From: Candidatus Baltobacteraceae bacterium
GTDB lineage: Bacteria; Vulcanimicrobiota; Vulcanimicrobiia; Vulcanimicrobiales; Vulcanimicrobiaceae
Reading direction: 5' to 3'
Length of the DNA: 64,000 nucleotides
NCBI GenBank assembly: GCA_036489885.1
Contig: DASXEW010000001.1
Span: forward strand, 62,001 to 126,000
Shown here: positions 1-7,215 of the stretch, piece by piece
How positions within the stretch are numbered: position 1 is the first letter of the stretch
Layout: each line of letters opens with the position of its first letter
The notes under the pieces: model-generated
The model's input: only the letters and a program-made list of their open reading frames with translations
What the model was told of the DNA's origin: nothing
The model's database searches: none
Position numbers and translations under genes: made by a program

Positions 1-823
1 ACGCGTCTTCATCGCGTGTGTCCAGGACGATGGCGCCGGCTTCGTGCCGTGCGCGAACGTCCTGCGGTGAGAGCGGCTGAGGTGCTTGCAGCTGATCGAG
101 CGGCGTTGCGCCTTTGCGATTCAGCTCGACGTCCGTCGCAAAATAACCGGGACGGTCGGGGAGCTCGGAGGTCAATAGTTCGACAAACGACGCTTTGTCG
201 GGAGCTTGCAGCGCATAATTCGTCTGACGTTCGCGACCGATCGTCGAGCTGCGATCGGTGCTCATCGCGCGACCGCACAGCGAACCCGCGCCGTGCGCGG
301 GAAATACCGCAACGTCGTCCGGAAGCTTCATGAGCTTGCCGTGCAGGCTGTCATACAACATTGCGGCGAGGTCTTTGGGATCGCCACCCAAATCCGGACG
401 GCCGACGTCGCCGATAAACAGCGTGTCGCCGGTGAGTACCATCGCCGGCTTTGCCAATTCGTCTTGGACGACGATGCTGATGCTTTCCAGCGTGTGTCCC
501 GGCGTCTCGAGAAACGCAAGGCGGCAATTGCCGACAAGCAGCTCGTCGCCTTCATGTACATCGACGTGCGGAAACGTCGCGTGGGCACGGGCGCCGAGAT
601 AGATTTGTGCGCCCGTGCGTGCGGCCAGCTCTTGATGTCCGCTTACGAAGTCGGCGTGTAGGTGCGTCTCGATCACGTAGCAGATCTTGAATCCGTGTTC
701 TTCGGCTTCGCGCAGATAGATTTCGACGTCGCGTTGAGGATCGACGACGGCTGCGACGCCGTCGGAACCGATGAAATACGATGCATGCGCAAGACAGCTT
801 AGAAAAAACTGTTGAAAATACAC
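1..823 (-). CDS. MBL-fold hydrolase with C-terminal rhodanese domain, probable persulfide dioxygenase family (partial)
   Basis: The frame is open from a GTG at 823 to the window edge, so the 3' end is missing. A GGAGG six bases upstream supports this start. The first ~235 residues are a metallo-beta-lactamase fold of the ETHE1/CstB type: THLHADFVSGH holds the iron-binding His-x-His-x-Asp set, TPGHTLES and LTGDTLFIGDVGRPDL follow, then FPAHGAGSLCG. After a linker, LSPQDVRARHEAGAIVLDTR looks like the beginning of a rhodanese domain. Fusions of this kind oxidise or transfer sulfane sulfur from persulfides in the cytoplasm. The neighbour denD is divergent (62 bases away) and gives no functional hint. 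Family call is firm; exact substrate is inference. Confidence 0.82.
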   Translation of the reverse strand, partial: MYFQQFFLSCLAHASYFIGSDGVAAVVDPQRDVEIYLREAEEHGFKICYVIETHLHADFVSGHQELAARTGAQIYLGARAHATFPHVDVHEGDELLVGNCRLAFLETPGHTLESISIVVQDELAKPAMVLTGDTLFIGDVGRPDLGGDPKDLAAMLYDSLHGKLMKLPDDVAVFPAHGAGSLCGRAMSTDRSSTIGRERQTNYALQAPDKASFVELLTSELPDRPGYFATDVELNRKGATPLDQLQAPQPLSPQDVRARHEAGAIVLDTRDEDA

Positions 824-885
824 GGCTCGCCTCCGCAATGGGATTGCGGTGGTATCCAGGCGCCTAAGGCCGAATTCCCTGCCGC

Positions 886-1830
886 GTGAATATCGTGATT
901 ACCGGCGGCAACGGCTTCATCGGCCGGCGTCTCGTCCGACGCCTCTTAAAGCGTCCTGAGCTAAAGCGGCTCGTCCTTTTCGACGTCGCCGTTCGAGGTG
1001 GCATCGACGACCCACGCGCTGAGGAAATCGCAGGCGACGTAGGTGATGCCGCGACCGTTGCACGCGTCATCGCAACCGGAACGACGAGCATCTTCCATCT
1101 CGGCGCGGTTGTCAGCGCAGGCGCCGAGGCCGATTTCGATCTCGGAATGCGCGTCAATCTCGAAGGCACACGTAACGTCCTTGAAGCCTGCCGGCGGCTC
1201 GGAACTTCACCGCGGCTGGTTTTCGGAAGCAGCGAAGCCGTTTACGGCGGCGCATTGCCGGCCGTGATCGACGACGACACACCGCTCTATCCGCAGACGT
1301 CGTACGGCGCGCAAAAAGCATGCGGCGAGCTCTTGATCAGCGACTACAGCCGTAAGGGCTTCATCGACGGGCGCTCGCTGCGATTCCCGACAATCGTCGT
1401 GCGGCCGGAACCGAACCTCGCGGCGTCGACCTTTACGTCGACGATCATCCGCGAACCGCTTTCGGGTCGCGCGACCGACTGTCCGGTGAGCAGCGATTCG
1501 GTGATGACGTTGATGTCGGTCGAAAAGCTGCTCGATTGCATCGAGCTTGCGCACGAGCTTCCCGCAGCGGAATTCGGAACGCACCGCTCACTCTTGCTGC
1601 CCGCAATTTCCGCATCGGTCAGCGACATCATCGAAGCGGTCCGGCGCGCGGGGGGAGCCCAAGCCGCCAACCGTATTACGATTCGTCCGGATCCGAAGAT
1701 TCAGCGAATCGTCGACACGTGGCCGCGCGCAGTATTCGCGCAACGTGCGACCGCGCTCGGGCTCACAGCCGACGCGAGCGTCGATGCGATAATCGCATCG
1801 TATCTTGCCTCTTTGCCATCCCGAGCGTAG
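886..1830 (+). CDS. denD: NAD-dependent epimerase/dehydratase, D-erythronate dehydrogenase-like (DenD)
   Basis: A 314-residue short-chain dehydrogenase of the extended type. The Rossmann motif GGNGFIG is at residues 7-13, and the catalytic Ser115/116, Tyr140 and Lys144 (SYGAQKACGELL) are present. The stretch around SLRFPTIVVRP and ASTFTSTIIREPL is characteristic of DenD, which oxidises D-erythronate to 2-oxo-tetronate in four-carbon sugar acid use. The other den genes (DenK/OtnI/OtnC types) are not nearby, so the substrate is inferred from similarity only. The start is GTG at 886. The last residues and the TAG stop are encoded by the first unit of a tandem repeat (see 1817-1888), so the C-terminus may have been reshaped by repeat insertion. 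Confidence 0.8.
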   Translation: MNIVITGGNGFIGRRLVRRLLKRPELKRLVLFDVAVRGGIDDPRAEEIAGDVGDAATVARVIATGTTSIFHLGAVVSAGAEADFDLGMRVNLEGTRNVLEACRRLGTSPRLVFGSSEAVYGGALPAVIDDDTPLYPQTSYGAQKACGELLISDYSRKGFIDGRSLRFPTIVVRPEPNLAASTFTSTIIREPLSGRATDCPVSSDSVMTLMSVEKLLDCIELAHELPAAEFGTHRSLLLPAISASVSDIIEAVRRAGGAQAANRITIRPDPKIQRIVDTWPRAVFAQRATALGLTADASVDAIIASYLASLPSRA

Positions 1831-1888
1831 CGGCGCCATTGTCATCCCGAGCGTGGCGGCGCCATTGTCATCCCGAGCGTAGCGGCGC
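1817..1888 (+). repeat. Tandem 26-bp repeat, REP-like (CATCCCGAGCGTAGCGGCGC core)
   Basis: Three copies in direct tandem: 1817-1842, 1843-1868 and 1869-1888, the last cut short. The core CATCCCGAGCGTAGCGGCGC varies by one base in copy two. The third copy continues into a GC-rich extension ending in AGTCGAGGGGCGCG at 1901-1914. The first copy contains the denD stop codon. Confidence 0.85.
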
Positions 1889-2059
1889 GCGGCGCCGCGT
1901 AGTCGAGGGGCGCGAGACAGCAATCCGGGTCGCGTAACGATCGTCGCAAATTGCGGGCACGATCGTGCCCTCGGTCTTCTCGCATCGTTTCGCGGCCGGC
2001 GTGATTCGGGCGCGTCCCTCGACTGCGCGCTCCTGCGGAGCGCTACGCTCGGGATGACA
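1866..2059. repeat. Inverted pair of dispersed REP-like elements
   Basis: TGTCATCCCGAGCGTAGCG at 1866-1884 is repeated as its exact reverse complement at 2041-2059 (19 bp arms). A second pair of arms, AGTCGAGGGGCGCG at 1901-1914 and CGCGTCCCTCGACT at 2011-2024, matches at 13 of 14 positions. The two elements therefore face each other around ~95 bases of unique sequence. Elements beginning GTCATCCCGAGCG are widespread dispersed repeats in many genomes. No gene was found in 1831-2192. Confidence 0.75.
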
Positions 2060-2124
2060 ACATTGGCGCAATCGTGCTTTTTGAAGTGGCCCTTTGCGAT
2101 GGGTGGCTGGCATGCGGGGATCGA

Positions 2125-2187
2125 ACGTGCGCCCGGTCATCGTGCACGTGCGCCCGGTCATCGTGCACGTGCGCCCGGTGATCATGC
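2125..2187. repeat. Three tandem copies of a 21-bp unit (ACGTGCGCCCGGTCATCGTGC)
   Basis: Copies lie at 2125-2145, 2146-2166 (identical) and 2167-2187 (two changes near the end). The unit length is a multiple of three, but no open frame uses it convincingly. It lies just downstream of the stop of the leftward small gene at 2193-2561. Confidence 0.8.
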
Positions 2188-2192
2188 GAGCG

Positions 2193-2561
2193 TTATCCTG
2201 ACGCCTTATGCGCCCAAATAGAACCGTCGGCGAATTTTACGCGGACGATCGAGCACGCGTCGGGCTCGTCGCGCCAGTAATTGGCGCCGGCGAAATTCGG
2301 AAACATCGTCTTGATTTGCACGCCTGGACTGAAGTTGCCGGCATCGGTCATGAGCTCGGTGCGATTTGCATAGCTGACGCGCAGCGTCACTTGCGTTGCG
2401 GCTTGTGAGGCGCGATTCACGAAGGTGACCGCGACTCCGGCAGCCAGCGGCTGAGCCGGCGCGGGCTTATCCGGCATGATCGGCATCGCCATTGGCACCC
2501 GGCAACTTTGCAGATCGACTGGTGCGGTTTGCATCGCGAGCATCAGAACAAAAAGAAACAC
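2193..2561 (-). CDS. Small exported hypothetical protein
   Basis: A 122-residue protein I do not recognise. The first ~12 residues are hydrophobic (FLFVLMLAMQTA), like a short signal peptide, followed by a domain with VAVTFVNRAS and VTLRVSYANR. That pattern suggests a small beta-sandwich, and the end, VRVKFADGSIW, is typical of small secreted proteins with an immunoglobulin-like fold. Two Cys residues (near residues 20 and 103) could pair outside the cytoplasm. The GTG start at 2561 lies inside the terminator hairpin of the upstream porin gene and has no ribosome binding site. In-frame ATG codons at 2543 and 2534 are alternatives, but they would shorten or remove the hydrophobic segment. Reality of the gene is likely, function unknown. 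Confidence 0.55.
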   Translation of the reverse strand: MFLFVLMLAMQTAPVDLQSCRVPMAMPIMPDKPAPAQPLAAGVAVTFVNRASQAATQVTLRVSYANRTELMTDAGNFSPGVQIKTMFPNFAGANYWRDEPDACSIVRVKFADGSIWAHKASG

Positions 2562-2584
2562 GGGGGAACTTTCGTTCCCCCGTG
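2551..2584 (-). terminator. Rho-independent terminator of the SLH porin gene
   Basis: A perfect 11-bp stem (2559-2569 with 2574-2584, CACGGGGGAAC) with a four-base loop is followed on the minus strand by TTTCTTTTTGTT. It lies 25 bases after the stop of the leftward porin gene. Confidence 0.9.
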
Positions 2585-2608
2585 CGTTTGGTTTTAACCT
2601 GGTCTACG

Positions 2609-4543
2609 TTAGAACGCGAAGAGCGTTTGGAGGTAGATAGCGTTCTTGGTGTCGCCGGAGATATAGCATCCGGGGCACGTCGAGCTACCTGCCGGAATTG
2701 CAGTACCGTTCAGGATCGTATGACGCTGAAGGATAATCGCAATGTCCGCGTTGTTCGCGATCTTGTAGTGCAAGCTACCGTAAACGATCTGGTAGCCCGC
2801 CGGGTTGCCGACATAGATCGGGAAGTAGGTCGTGGTCGACGTGATGCCGCCCTCGACTGACTCACCGTTGAAGCCGGTCGCGATGTAACCGATGTCACCC
2901 CATGGCGTGCCTTTTCCGCCGGCGTTGTTGCCGAGCGTCACGACGCCCCAGAGGCCGTTGGGTTGTGACCACGTCGCGCCCGTGAACGGGTCGTTTCCGA
3001 AGTGGTGCACGCCTTCAACGTTGACGTGGAGATAATCGCTCATGCGATAGGTCAGGAACACTGAGCCGAACGTCATGTTCGTTCCGTGGAACGCCGGGCA
3101 GCCCGTCGTCGTCAGCGTTGCCGCTAACTGGATGCCGCAGTATGCGCCGGTGACTTGCGTACCCGTGATTGTGCTCAACACGGGGGCACCTTTCACGAAT
3201 CCGTTACCCGATGCCTGATAGACCATCGGAGCCGAAGGATCCCAGAGCGTTTCGGAGTTGCCGATTTCCGAGACCCATGCTGCGCCGATGTTCAAGTGCT
3301 TCGGCATGATGTCGTAGCTGACTTGACCCCAGAGCTGCTGCTGCGTGATATGCGTAGCATTGCCTTGAAGTGAAGGCTGTCCGACACCGTAACCGCCTTC
3401 GATCCGCAACGTTGCCAGCGGTCCGCTCGTCGGAGCGTAACCGATCAGGCCGCCGTTGAAGTAGTCGGAGTAGGTCAGGTTGACGGGTTGTCCGCCGAGG
3501 TCGCTGCCCCCGTCGCCTTGGACGAGACGTCCGCCCTGCACGTAGAAGCCGCCGGGCGTGTGCCACGTCAGCTGCGCGATGTTGAGGCGGAACGTTTCAT
3601 TCGAAGGATAGTCCGAGCCAACCGGACAGGTCGTCGCGCTCGCAGGGAGCGGAGCGGCCTGAGCCGCGAGGCTCGTGCAGTAGAACGGAGCGCTTCCCGA
3701 ATTACCGATCGTCGCTGCCGGAGCGCCGTAGTTCGGCGTTTCCATGTAGTAGCGATTTTCGAGACGGAAGATGTAGCTGACGTTCGGATCGATGTCGCCC
3801 GTGAAGAGCAACCGGTTGACCATATAGGCCGTACCGTACGTTTCCGAACCGGTATACGACGCGTTTTGTCCAGCGACGCCGCCCGGGCTTCCGAGCGAGT
3901 CGTTGCTGACGAGACGCGTTCCCTGAACGATCGCACCGCCGGCCGGTGCGTTGATCGCCATGCCGTTCGTCGTCGAACTAGCTGCCGGACCGTTGAAGGC
4001 CGACACCGAGTCCTGATACGAGCCAGGCGCGCGCAGGAAGGTGTACAGGTGGAATTGTTGCCGCTTGAGCAGCGTCGAATCCGCCCGCTCGGCGGCATCG
4101 ATCGCTGCAACCTTGGTATCGAGCGCGGCTACGTGATCTTGCACTGCCTTGAGCTCGGCACCGAAGGCATCGACGAGCTTTTTGAGCGTCGCGATGTCGG
4201 CTGCATTCTGTTTCTGACCAGCCGCGATTTGTGCTTCCATCTTATCGACGGCGCGATTGATCAGGACGGCCATCTCATAGCGCGTCATCGGGCGGTTGCC
4301 CTCGAACTTGCCATTCGGATAGCCTTCGACAAGACCGTCGGCGGCGAGCGCCTTTACGGCTTGGTACGCCCAGCTATTAGCCGGAACGTCTGAGAATGGA
4401 TTACCGCTTTGAGCAACAGCCGTGCCGTTGCTGTCGTCTTGCGTGGCCTGTTGCGCGAACACGGGGCTCGTGCACATTGCTGCTATTCCTAGTAATATCG
4501 CAGCGACCCGCAAGCCGACGATGAGTCGGCGTAGTTGTGACAA
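2609..4543 (-). CDS. SLH-domain outer-membrane porin
   Basis: A 644-residue exported protein. An N-terminal signal peptide ends at VFAQ (about residue 31). One S-layer-homology motif spans about residues 48-100 (NPFSDVPANSWAYQAVKALA ... GYPNGKFEGNRPMTRYEMAV). A coiled-coil stretch of ~45 residues follows, rich in alternating A, K and D. The remaining ~490 residues are an amphipathic, Gly/Asn/Tyr-rich beta-barrel ending in the aromatic YLQTLFAF expected for outer-membrane insertion. This architecture is that of cyanobacterial and Deinococcus/Negativicute-type SLH porins, where the SLH domain ties the outer membrane to the cell wall. The start is TTG at 4543, seven bases after GAGGG; the binding site sits in a hairpin loop. 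Single gene with its own terminator at 2551-2584. Confidence 0.88.
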   Translation of the reverse strand: MSQLRRLIVGLRVAAILLGIAAMCTSPVFAQQATQDDSNGTAVAQSGNPFSDVPANSWAYQAVKALAADGLVEGYPNGKFEGNRPMTRYEMAVLINRAVDKMEAQIAAGQKQNAADIATLKKLVDAFGAELKAVQDHVAALDTKVAAIDAAERADSTLLKRQQFHLYTFLRAPGSYQDSVSAFNGPAASSTTNGMAINAPAGGAIVQGTRLVSNDSLGSPGGVAGQNASYTGSETYGTAYMVNRLLFTGDIDPNVSYIFRLENRYYMETPNYGAPAATIGNSGSAPFYCTSLAAQAAPLPASATTCPVGSDYPSNETFRLNIAQLTWHTPGGFYVQGGRLVQGDGGSDLGGQPVNLTYSDYFNGGLIGYAPTSGPLATLRIEGGYGVGQPSLQGNATHITQQQLWGQVSYDIMPKHLNIGAAWVSEIGNSETLWDPSAPMVYQASGNGFVKGAPVLSTITGTQVTGAYCGIQLAATLTTTGCPAFHGTNMTFGSVFLTYRMSDYLHVNVEGVHHFGNDPFTGATWSQPNGLWGVVTLGNNAGGKGTPWGDIGYIATGFNGESVEGGITSTTTYFPIYVGNPAGYQIVYGSLHYKIANNADIAIILQRHTILNGTAIPAGSSTCPGCYISGDTKNAIYLQTLFAF

Positions 4544-4563
4544 GTTTGTACCCTCTTACAAAC
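4544..4563 (-). promoter_or_regulatory. Hairpin presenting the ribosome binding site of the SLH porin
   Basis: GTTTGTA and TACAAAC (7-bp perfect arms) enclose AGAGGG, the Shine-Dalgarno sequence, directly in front of the TTG start codon at 4543. A second stem-loop, CCCGAAC/GTTCGGG at 4585-4602, lies further up in the presumed leader. Both suggest a structured 5' leader; a regulatory role is inference. Confidence 0.6.
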
Positions 4564-4734
4564 GTGCGAAGCGAGACCCAGCAACCCGAACCGTCGTTCG
4601 GGCCCCTAGTGTCTCTTCTATAACCTTTGGTAGCTTGCTTCGCTATTTAAAGAAATGACCAAAGTCACTCTTCAGCGACTTTTCCGGTCGCCTGGTCGTT
4701 CTTGGGGGGTGAGAATCCCTCCTGGGAGCTTAGA

Positions 4735-5310
4735 TTGAGAAACGCTCACCTTCTTGCCTTGTTAGCCGTAGGAGCAGCCTTAATTCTGGGGCTGGCGGCC
4801 TGGGCGGCTGTCCAAATCAGGGCCCACGAGAACCTGGCTTACGATTTCCGGTTGACGGACCAGGACGGGAAGCCGTTCCGGCTCTCGGACGAGCGCGGGC
4901 ATGCCGTCGCGATCTATTTCGGCTACACGCGCTGCACGGACACGTGCTTGACGACCATGGCGCACCTGGCAAGCGCCCGCCGGACAATGGGACCCGCCGG
5001 CGCACAGACCCGCGTTCTCTTCGTCACGATCGATCCGGACCACGATACGCCGAGCCTATTAAAGGAATACTTGGCGCACTTCGACCCGTCGTTCGTCGGC
5101 CTCACGGGGACCCGGGCCGAGCTTGCGCCCGTCTATCGCGCCTATCACGTTGCGTTCGAGGTGGCGCCGAAATCGCAGCGCGCGGGCGATCCGTTCGAGA
5201 TGCACACCTCGATGGTTTGGATCATCGATCGCAACGGGCATCCGGCCGGTTTTGCCGATTCGAGCGACTCCACGAGCGCGCTTGCGCAAGATTTGAGGGA
5301 AGCTTCGTAG
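4735..5310 (+). CDS. SCO1/SenC-type copper chaperone for cytochrome oxidase
   Basis: A 191-residue membrane-anchored thioredoxin-fold protein. One N-terminal transmembrane helix (about residues 5-27) is followed by the SCO domain with Cys67-x3-Cys71 (FGYTRCTDTC) and the conserved His157 (EMHTS), the three copper ligands. SCO proteins deliver copper to the CuA site of cytochrome oxidase subunit II, and ctaC is present 10 kb away. I chose TTG at 4735 because GGGAG lies six bases upstream; an in-frame TTG at 4702 lacks a binding site. The DUF2249-Crp gene begins 20 bases downstream and may be cotranscribed. Confidence 0.88.
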   Translation: MRNAHLLALLAVGAALILGLAAWAAVQIRAHENLAYDFRLTDQDGKPFRLSDERGHAVAIYFGYTRCTDTCLTTMAHLASARRTMGPAGAQTRVLFVTIDPDHDTPSLLKEYLAHFDPSFVGLTGTRAELAPVYRAYHVAFEVAPKSQRAGDPFEMHTSMVWIIDRNGHPAGFADSSDSTSALAQDLREAS

Positions 5311-5330
5311 CTCTGCCCTAAATTACGACC

Positions 5331-6251
5331 ATGGGAGGAGTGCTCGACCTCCGCAGCACGCCGTCGTGGGAACGTCACGGTCTCGTCCTTAGCGCGTTCT
5401 CCGATATGCGCGACCACGACACGCTGCAAGTGATCTACGAGTACGATCCGCTTCCGCTCCGCCGACGTTTCGAAGATGCGCAGGCACAACGCTACGTTTG
5501 GCTGCAGCGGCGGCTCGGTAGCGAACATTGGGAAGTCTCGCTTCGCAAACTGCCGGCATCGGCAAACGGATCGATCGCGGATTTCATGACCCGTTGTCCC
5601 ATCTTCGCCACCGCCGCGCAATCGACGCACGCTGCTCTTGCGTTCGCCGCGCAGTCGCGCGTGCTTCCACGCAAAACGATCATTGCCGAACAGGAAGCGT
5701 CGTGGCCTTTCTTGGGTGTGGTGCGAAAGGGCAAAGTGTTTGCGATCGTTGGAACGCCTGCCGGGCGCGAGCAAATTCTTTTCGAAGCGCTCGAGACCGA
5801 AGTCTTCGGCAACAATGCGATTCTCGACGGCGGCTCGACTTTTTCGCGCTTTGCGACACTCTCGGACGCAGCCGAGATCCTGTTGTTCCCGAAATTGGTC
5901 GTGCTCCAATTCGCAGAAGCTGATTCGCGTTTTGCGCTTGCGCTCGCGGCATCCTCAACCCAGCAGATGCGTACGATCGTCGATCTCGTGCACGGGCACG
6001 TATCGAAGAAAACGATCGCACGCGTCGCAAGTGCGCTCGTTCCATACGCTCCGAGCGAGAGCGGTCTGGCGCCGGTGGACCCCGTTCACTTGCCCTCGTT
6101 GCGCCTCACGCAGATCGCGGCGGCCACCGGCAGTGTCAAGGAAGTCGTGGCGCGCGCCGTTGCCGATCTCGAGCTGGCGAGTGCAATTCGTCGTGTACGC
6201 GGCCGCATCGCTTATATCGACCGTTTGAAGTTGACCTCATTCGCCTCGTAG
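5331..6251 (+). CDS. DUF2249-Crp/Fnr fusion transcription regulator
   Basis: A 306-residue protein with two parts. Residues ~4-75 match the DUF2249 pattern: LDLRSTPSWERHGLVLSAF, then DHDTLQVIYEYDPLPLRRRF and SEHWEVSLRKL. Residues ~85-300 form a Crp/Fnr regulator: a cyclic-nucleotide-binding jelly roll (VVRKGKVFAIVGTPAGREQI), then a winged helix-turn-helix (LRLTQIAAATGSVKEVVARA). No Cys cluster typical of Fnr is seen. DUF2249 domains are usually small separate proteins near respiratory, hemerythrin or denitrification genes, so this fusion may sense a redox or nitrogen-oxide signal (inference). The start ATG at 5331 has no Shine-Dalgarno; TAAATT lies ~12 bases before it, so the mRNA could be leaderless. 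Confidence 0.78.
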   Translation: MGGVLDLRSTPSWERHGLVLSAFSDMRDHDTLQVIYEYDPLPLRRRFEDAQAQRYVWLQRRLGSEHWEVSLRKLPASANGSIADFMTRCPIFATAAQSTHAALAFAAQSRVLPRKTIIAEQEASWPFLGVVRKGKVFAIVGTPAGREQILFEALETEVFGNNAILDGGSTFSRFATLSDAAEILLFPKLVVLQFAEADSRFALALAASSTQQMRTIVDLVHGHVSKKTIARVASALVPYAPSESGLAPVDPVHLPSLRLTQIAAATGSVKEVVARAVADLELASAIRRVRGRIAYIDRLKLTSFAS

Positions 6252-6295
6252 ACGAAGCGCGCCGGCAAGAACGCCGCGCACGTTCGCGGCGGCTG

Positions 6296-7195
6296 GTGCG
6301 GCGTTCGATGTTATTCGTTCCGGCCAATGTTCCGCGTTACATCGAGCGCGCGCACGAACGCGGCGCCGATGCAATCATACTCGATCTCGAAGATTCGGTA
6401 CCGGAAAGCGAAAAGGGGTCGGCTCGAACCGTGTTGCGTGCGGCATATGCCGGCGTGAGCCGCAATGGCGCCGACGTCTTGGTGCGTGTCAACAAACCGT
6501 TCGAGCAGCTCATTTTGGATTTGGACGCCGCGATCGCTACCGGCGTCAACGGGATTCTCTTTCCGAAGCTCGAGACGGCGCAAGAGCTGGCGATTCTCGA
6601 TGCACTGATCCACGAGCGAGAGCTTGCGGCAGGCCTATCGTCCGGATCGGTCGGCGTGCTGTGCGCGATCGAAAGTGCGCGCGGCGTCTTGAACGTCAAC
6701 GAGATCGTCGCGGAGTGCGAGCGCGTAGAGCGCGTCTTCGGTATCTCGTACGGCGCAGAAGATGCAACCGAGGAGCTCGGCGTCGAGACCACGCTCGAAG
6801 GCTGGGAGCGCTTCTACGGCAACGCGCTTTCGGTGCAAGCCGCTGCGGCAGCCGGAGTTCAAGCCTACGGACGTCTCGGCAGCGCCTTCGATTTTCGCGA
6901 CTTGACCGAATATGAAGAGTCGGCAGTCCGCTCGGCGCAATTCGGGTTCAAAGGCGCGTCGTGCATTCACCCGGCGCAAGTTCCGGTGCTCAACCGCGCG
7001 TTCTCGCCGAGCGCCGAACAAGTCGAGCGCGCGCATAAGACGATCGAGCTGATGCAAGAAGCGTTGCGAGGCGGGCGCGCATCCGCGAGCCTCAATGGGC
7101 GCATGATCGATACGCCGACGCTGCGGCGTGCCGAGCGCATTCTGGAACGTCAGGCAGCAATCGAGCAGAAGGAGGCGCGTAAGGTCGCGAGATAG
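6296..7195 (+). CDS. CitE-like CoA ester lyase (HpcH/HpaI family)
   Basis: A 299-residue TIM-barrel lyase. The start RRSMLFVPANVPRYIERA, the metal-site segment AIILDLEDSVPESEK, the RVN substrate motif (VRVNKP), FPKLETA, and the second metal site near AIESARGVLNVNEI and SYGAEDATEELG are all typical of citrate-lyase beta / malyl-CoA lyase relatives. The C-terminal GASCIHPAQVPVLNRAFSPS is also characteristic. Such enzymes cleave or form (3S)-malyl-CoA, citramalyl-CoA or similar beta-hydroxyacyl-CoA thioesters in the cytoplasm. Which substrate is used here cannot be read from the sequence. GTG at 6296 is the best start. The gene is followed within 20 bases by an ABC importer and may be part of that operon. 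Confidence 0.8.
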   Translation: MRRSMLFVPANVPRYIERAHERGADAIILDLEDSVPESEKGSARTVLRAAYAGVSRNGADVLVRVNKPFEQLILDLDAAIATGVNGILFPKLETAQELAILDALIHERELAAGLSSGSVGVLCAIESARGVLNVNEIVAECERVERVFGISYGAEDATEELGVETTLEGWERFYGNALSVQAAAAAGVQAYGRLGSAFDFRDLTEYEESAVRSAQFGFKGASCIHPAQVPVLNRAFSPSAEQVERAHKTIELMQEALRGGRASASLNGRMIDTPTLRRAERILERQAAIEQKEARKVAR

Positions 7196-7215
7196 GTGTC
7201 GCGAGGAGGGTTCAC

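Noticed and set aside
2125-2187. CRISPR-like array
   Set aside because: Units are directly contiguous with no spacers, only three copies, and no cas genes are nearby.
3488-4393. A 301-residue rightward open frame inside the SLH porin
   Set aside because: Antisense shadow of a strongly supported gene; Arg-rich composition without domains.
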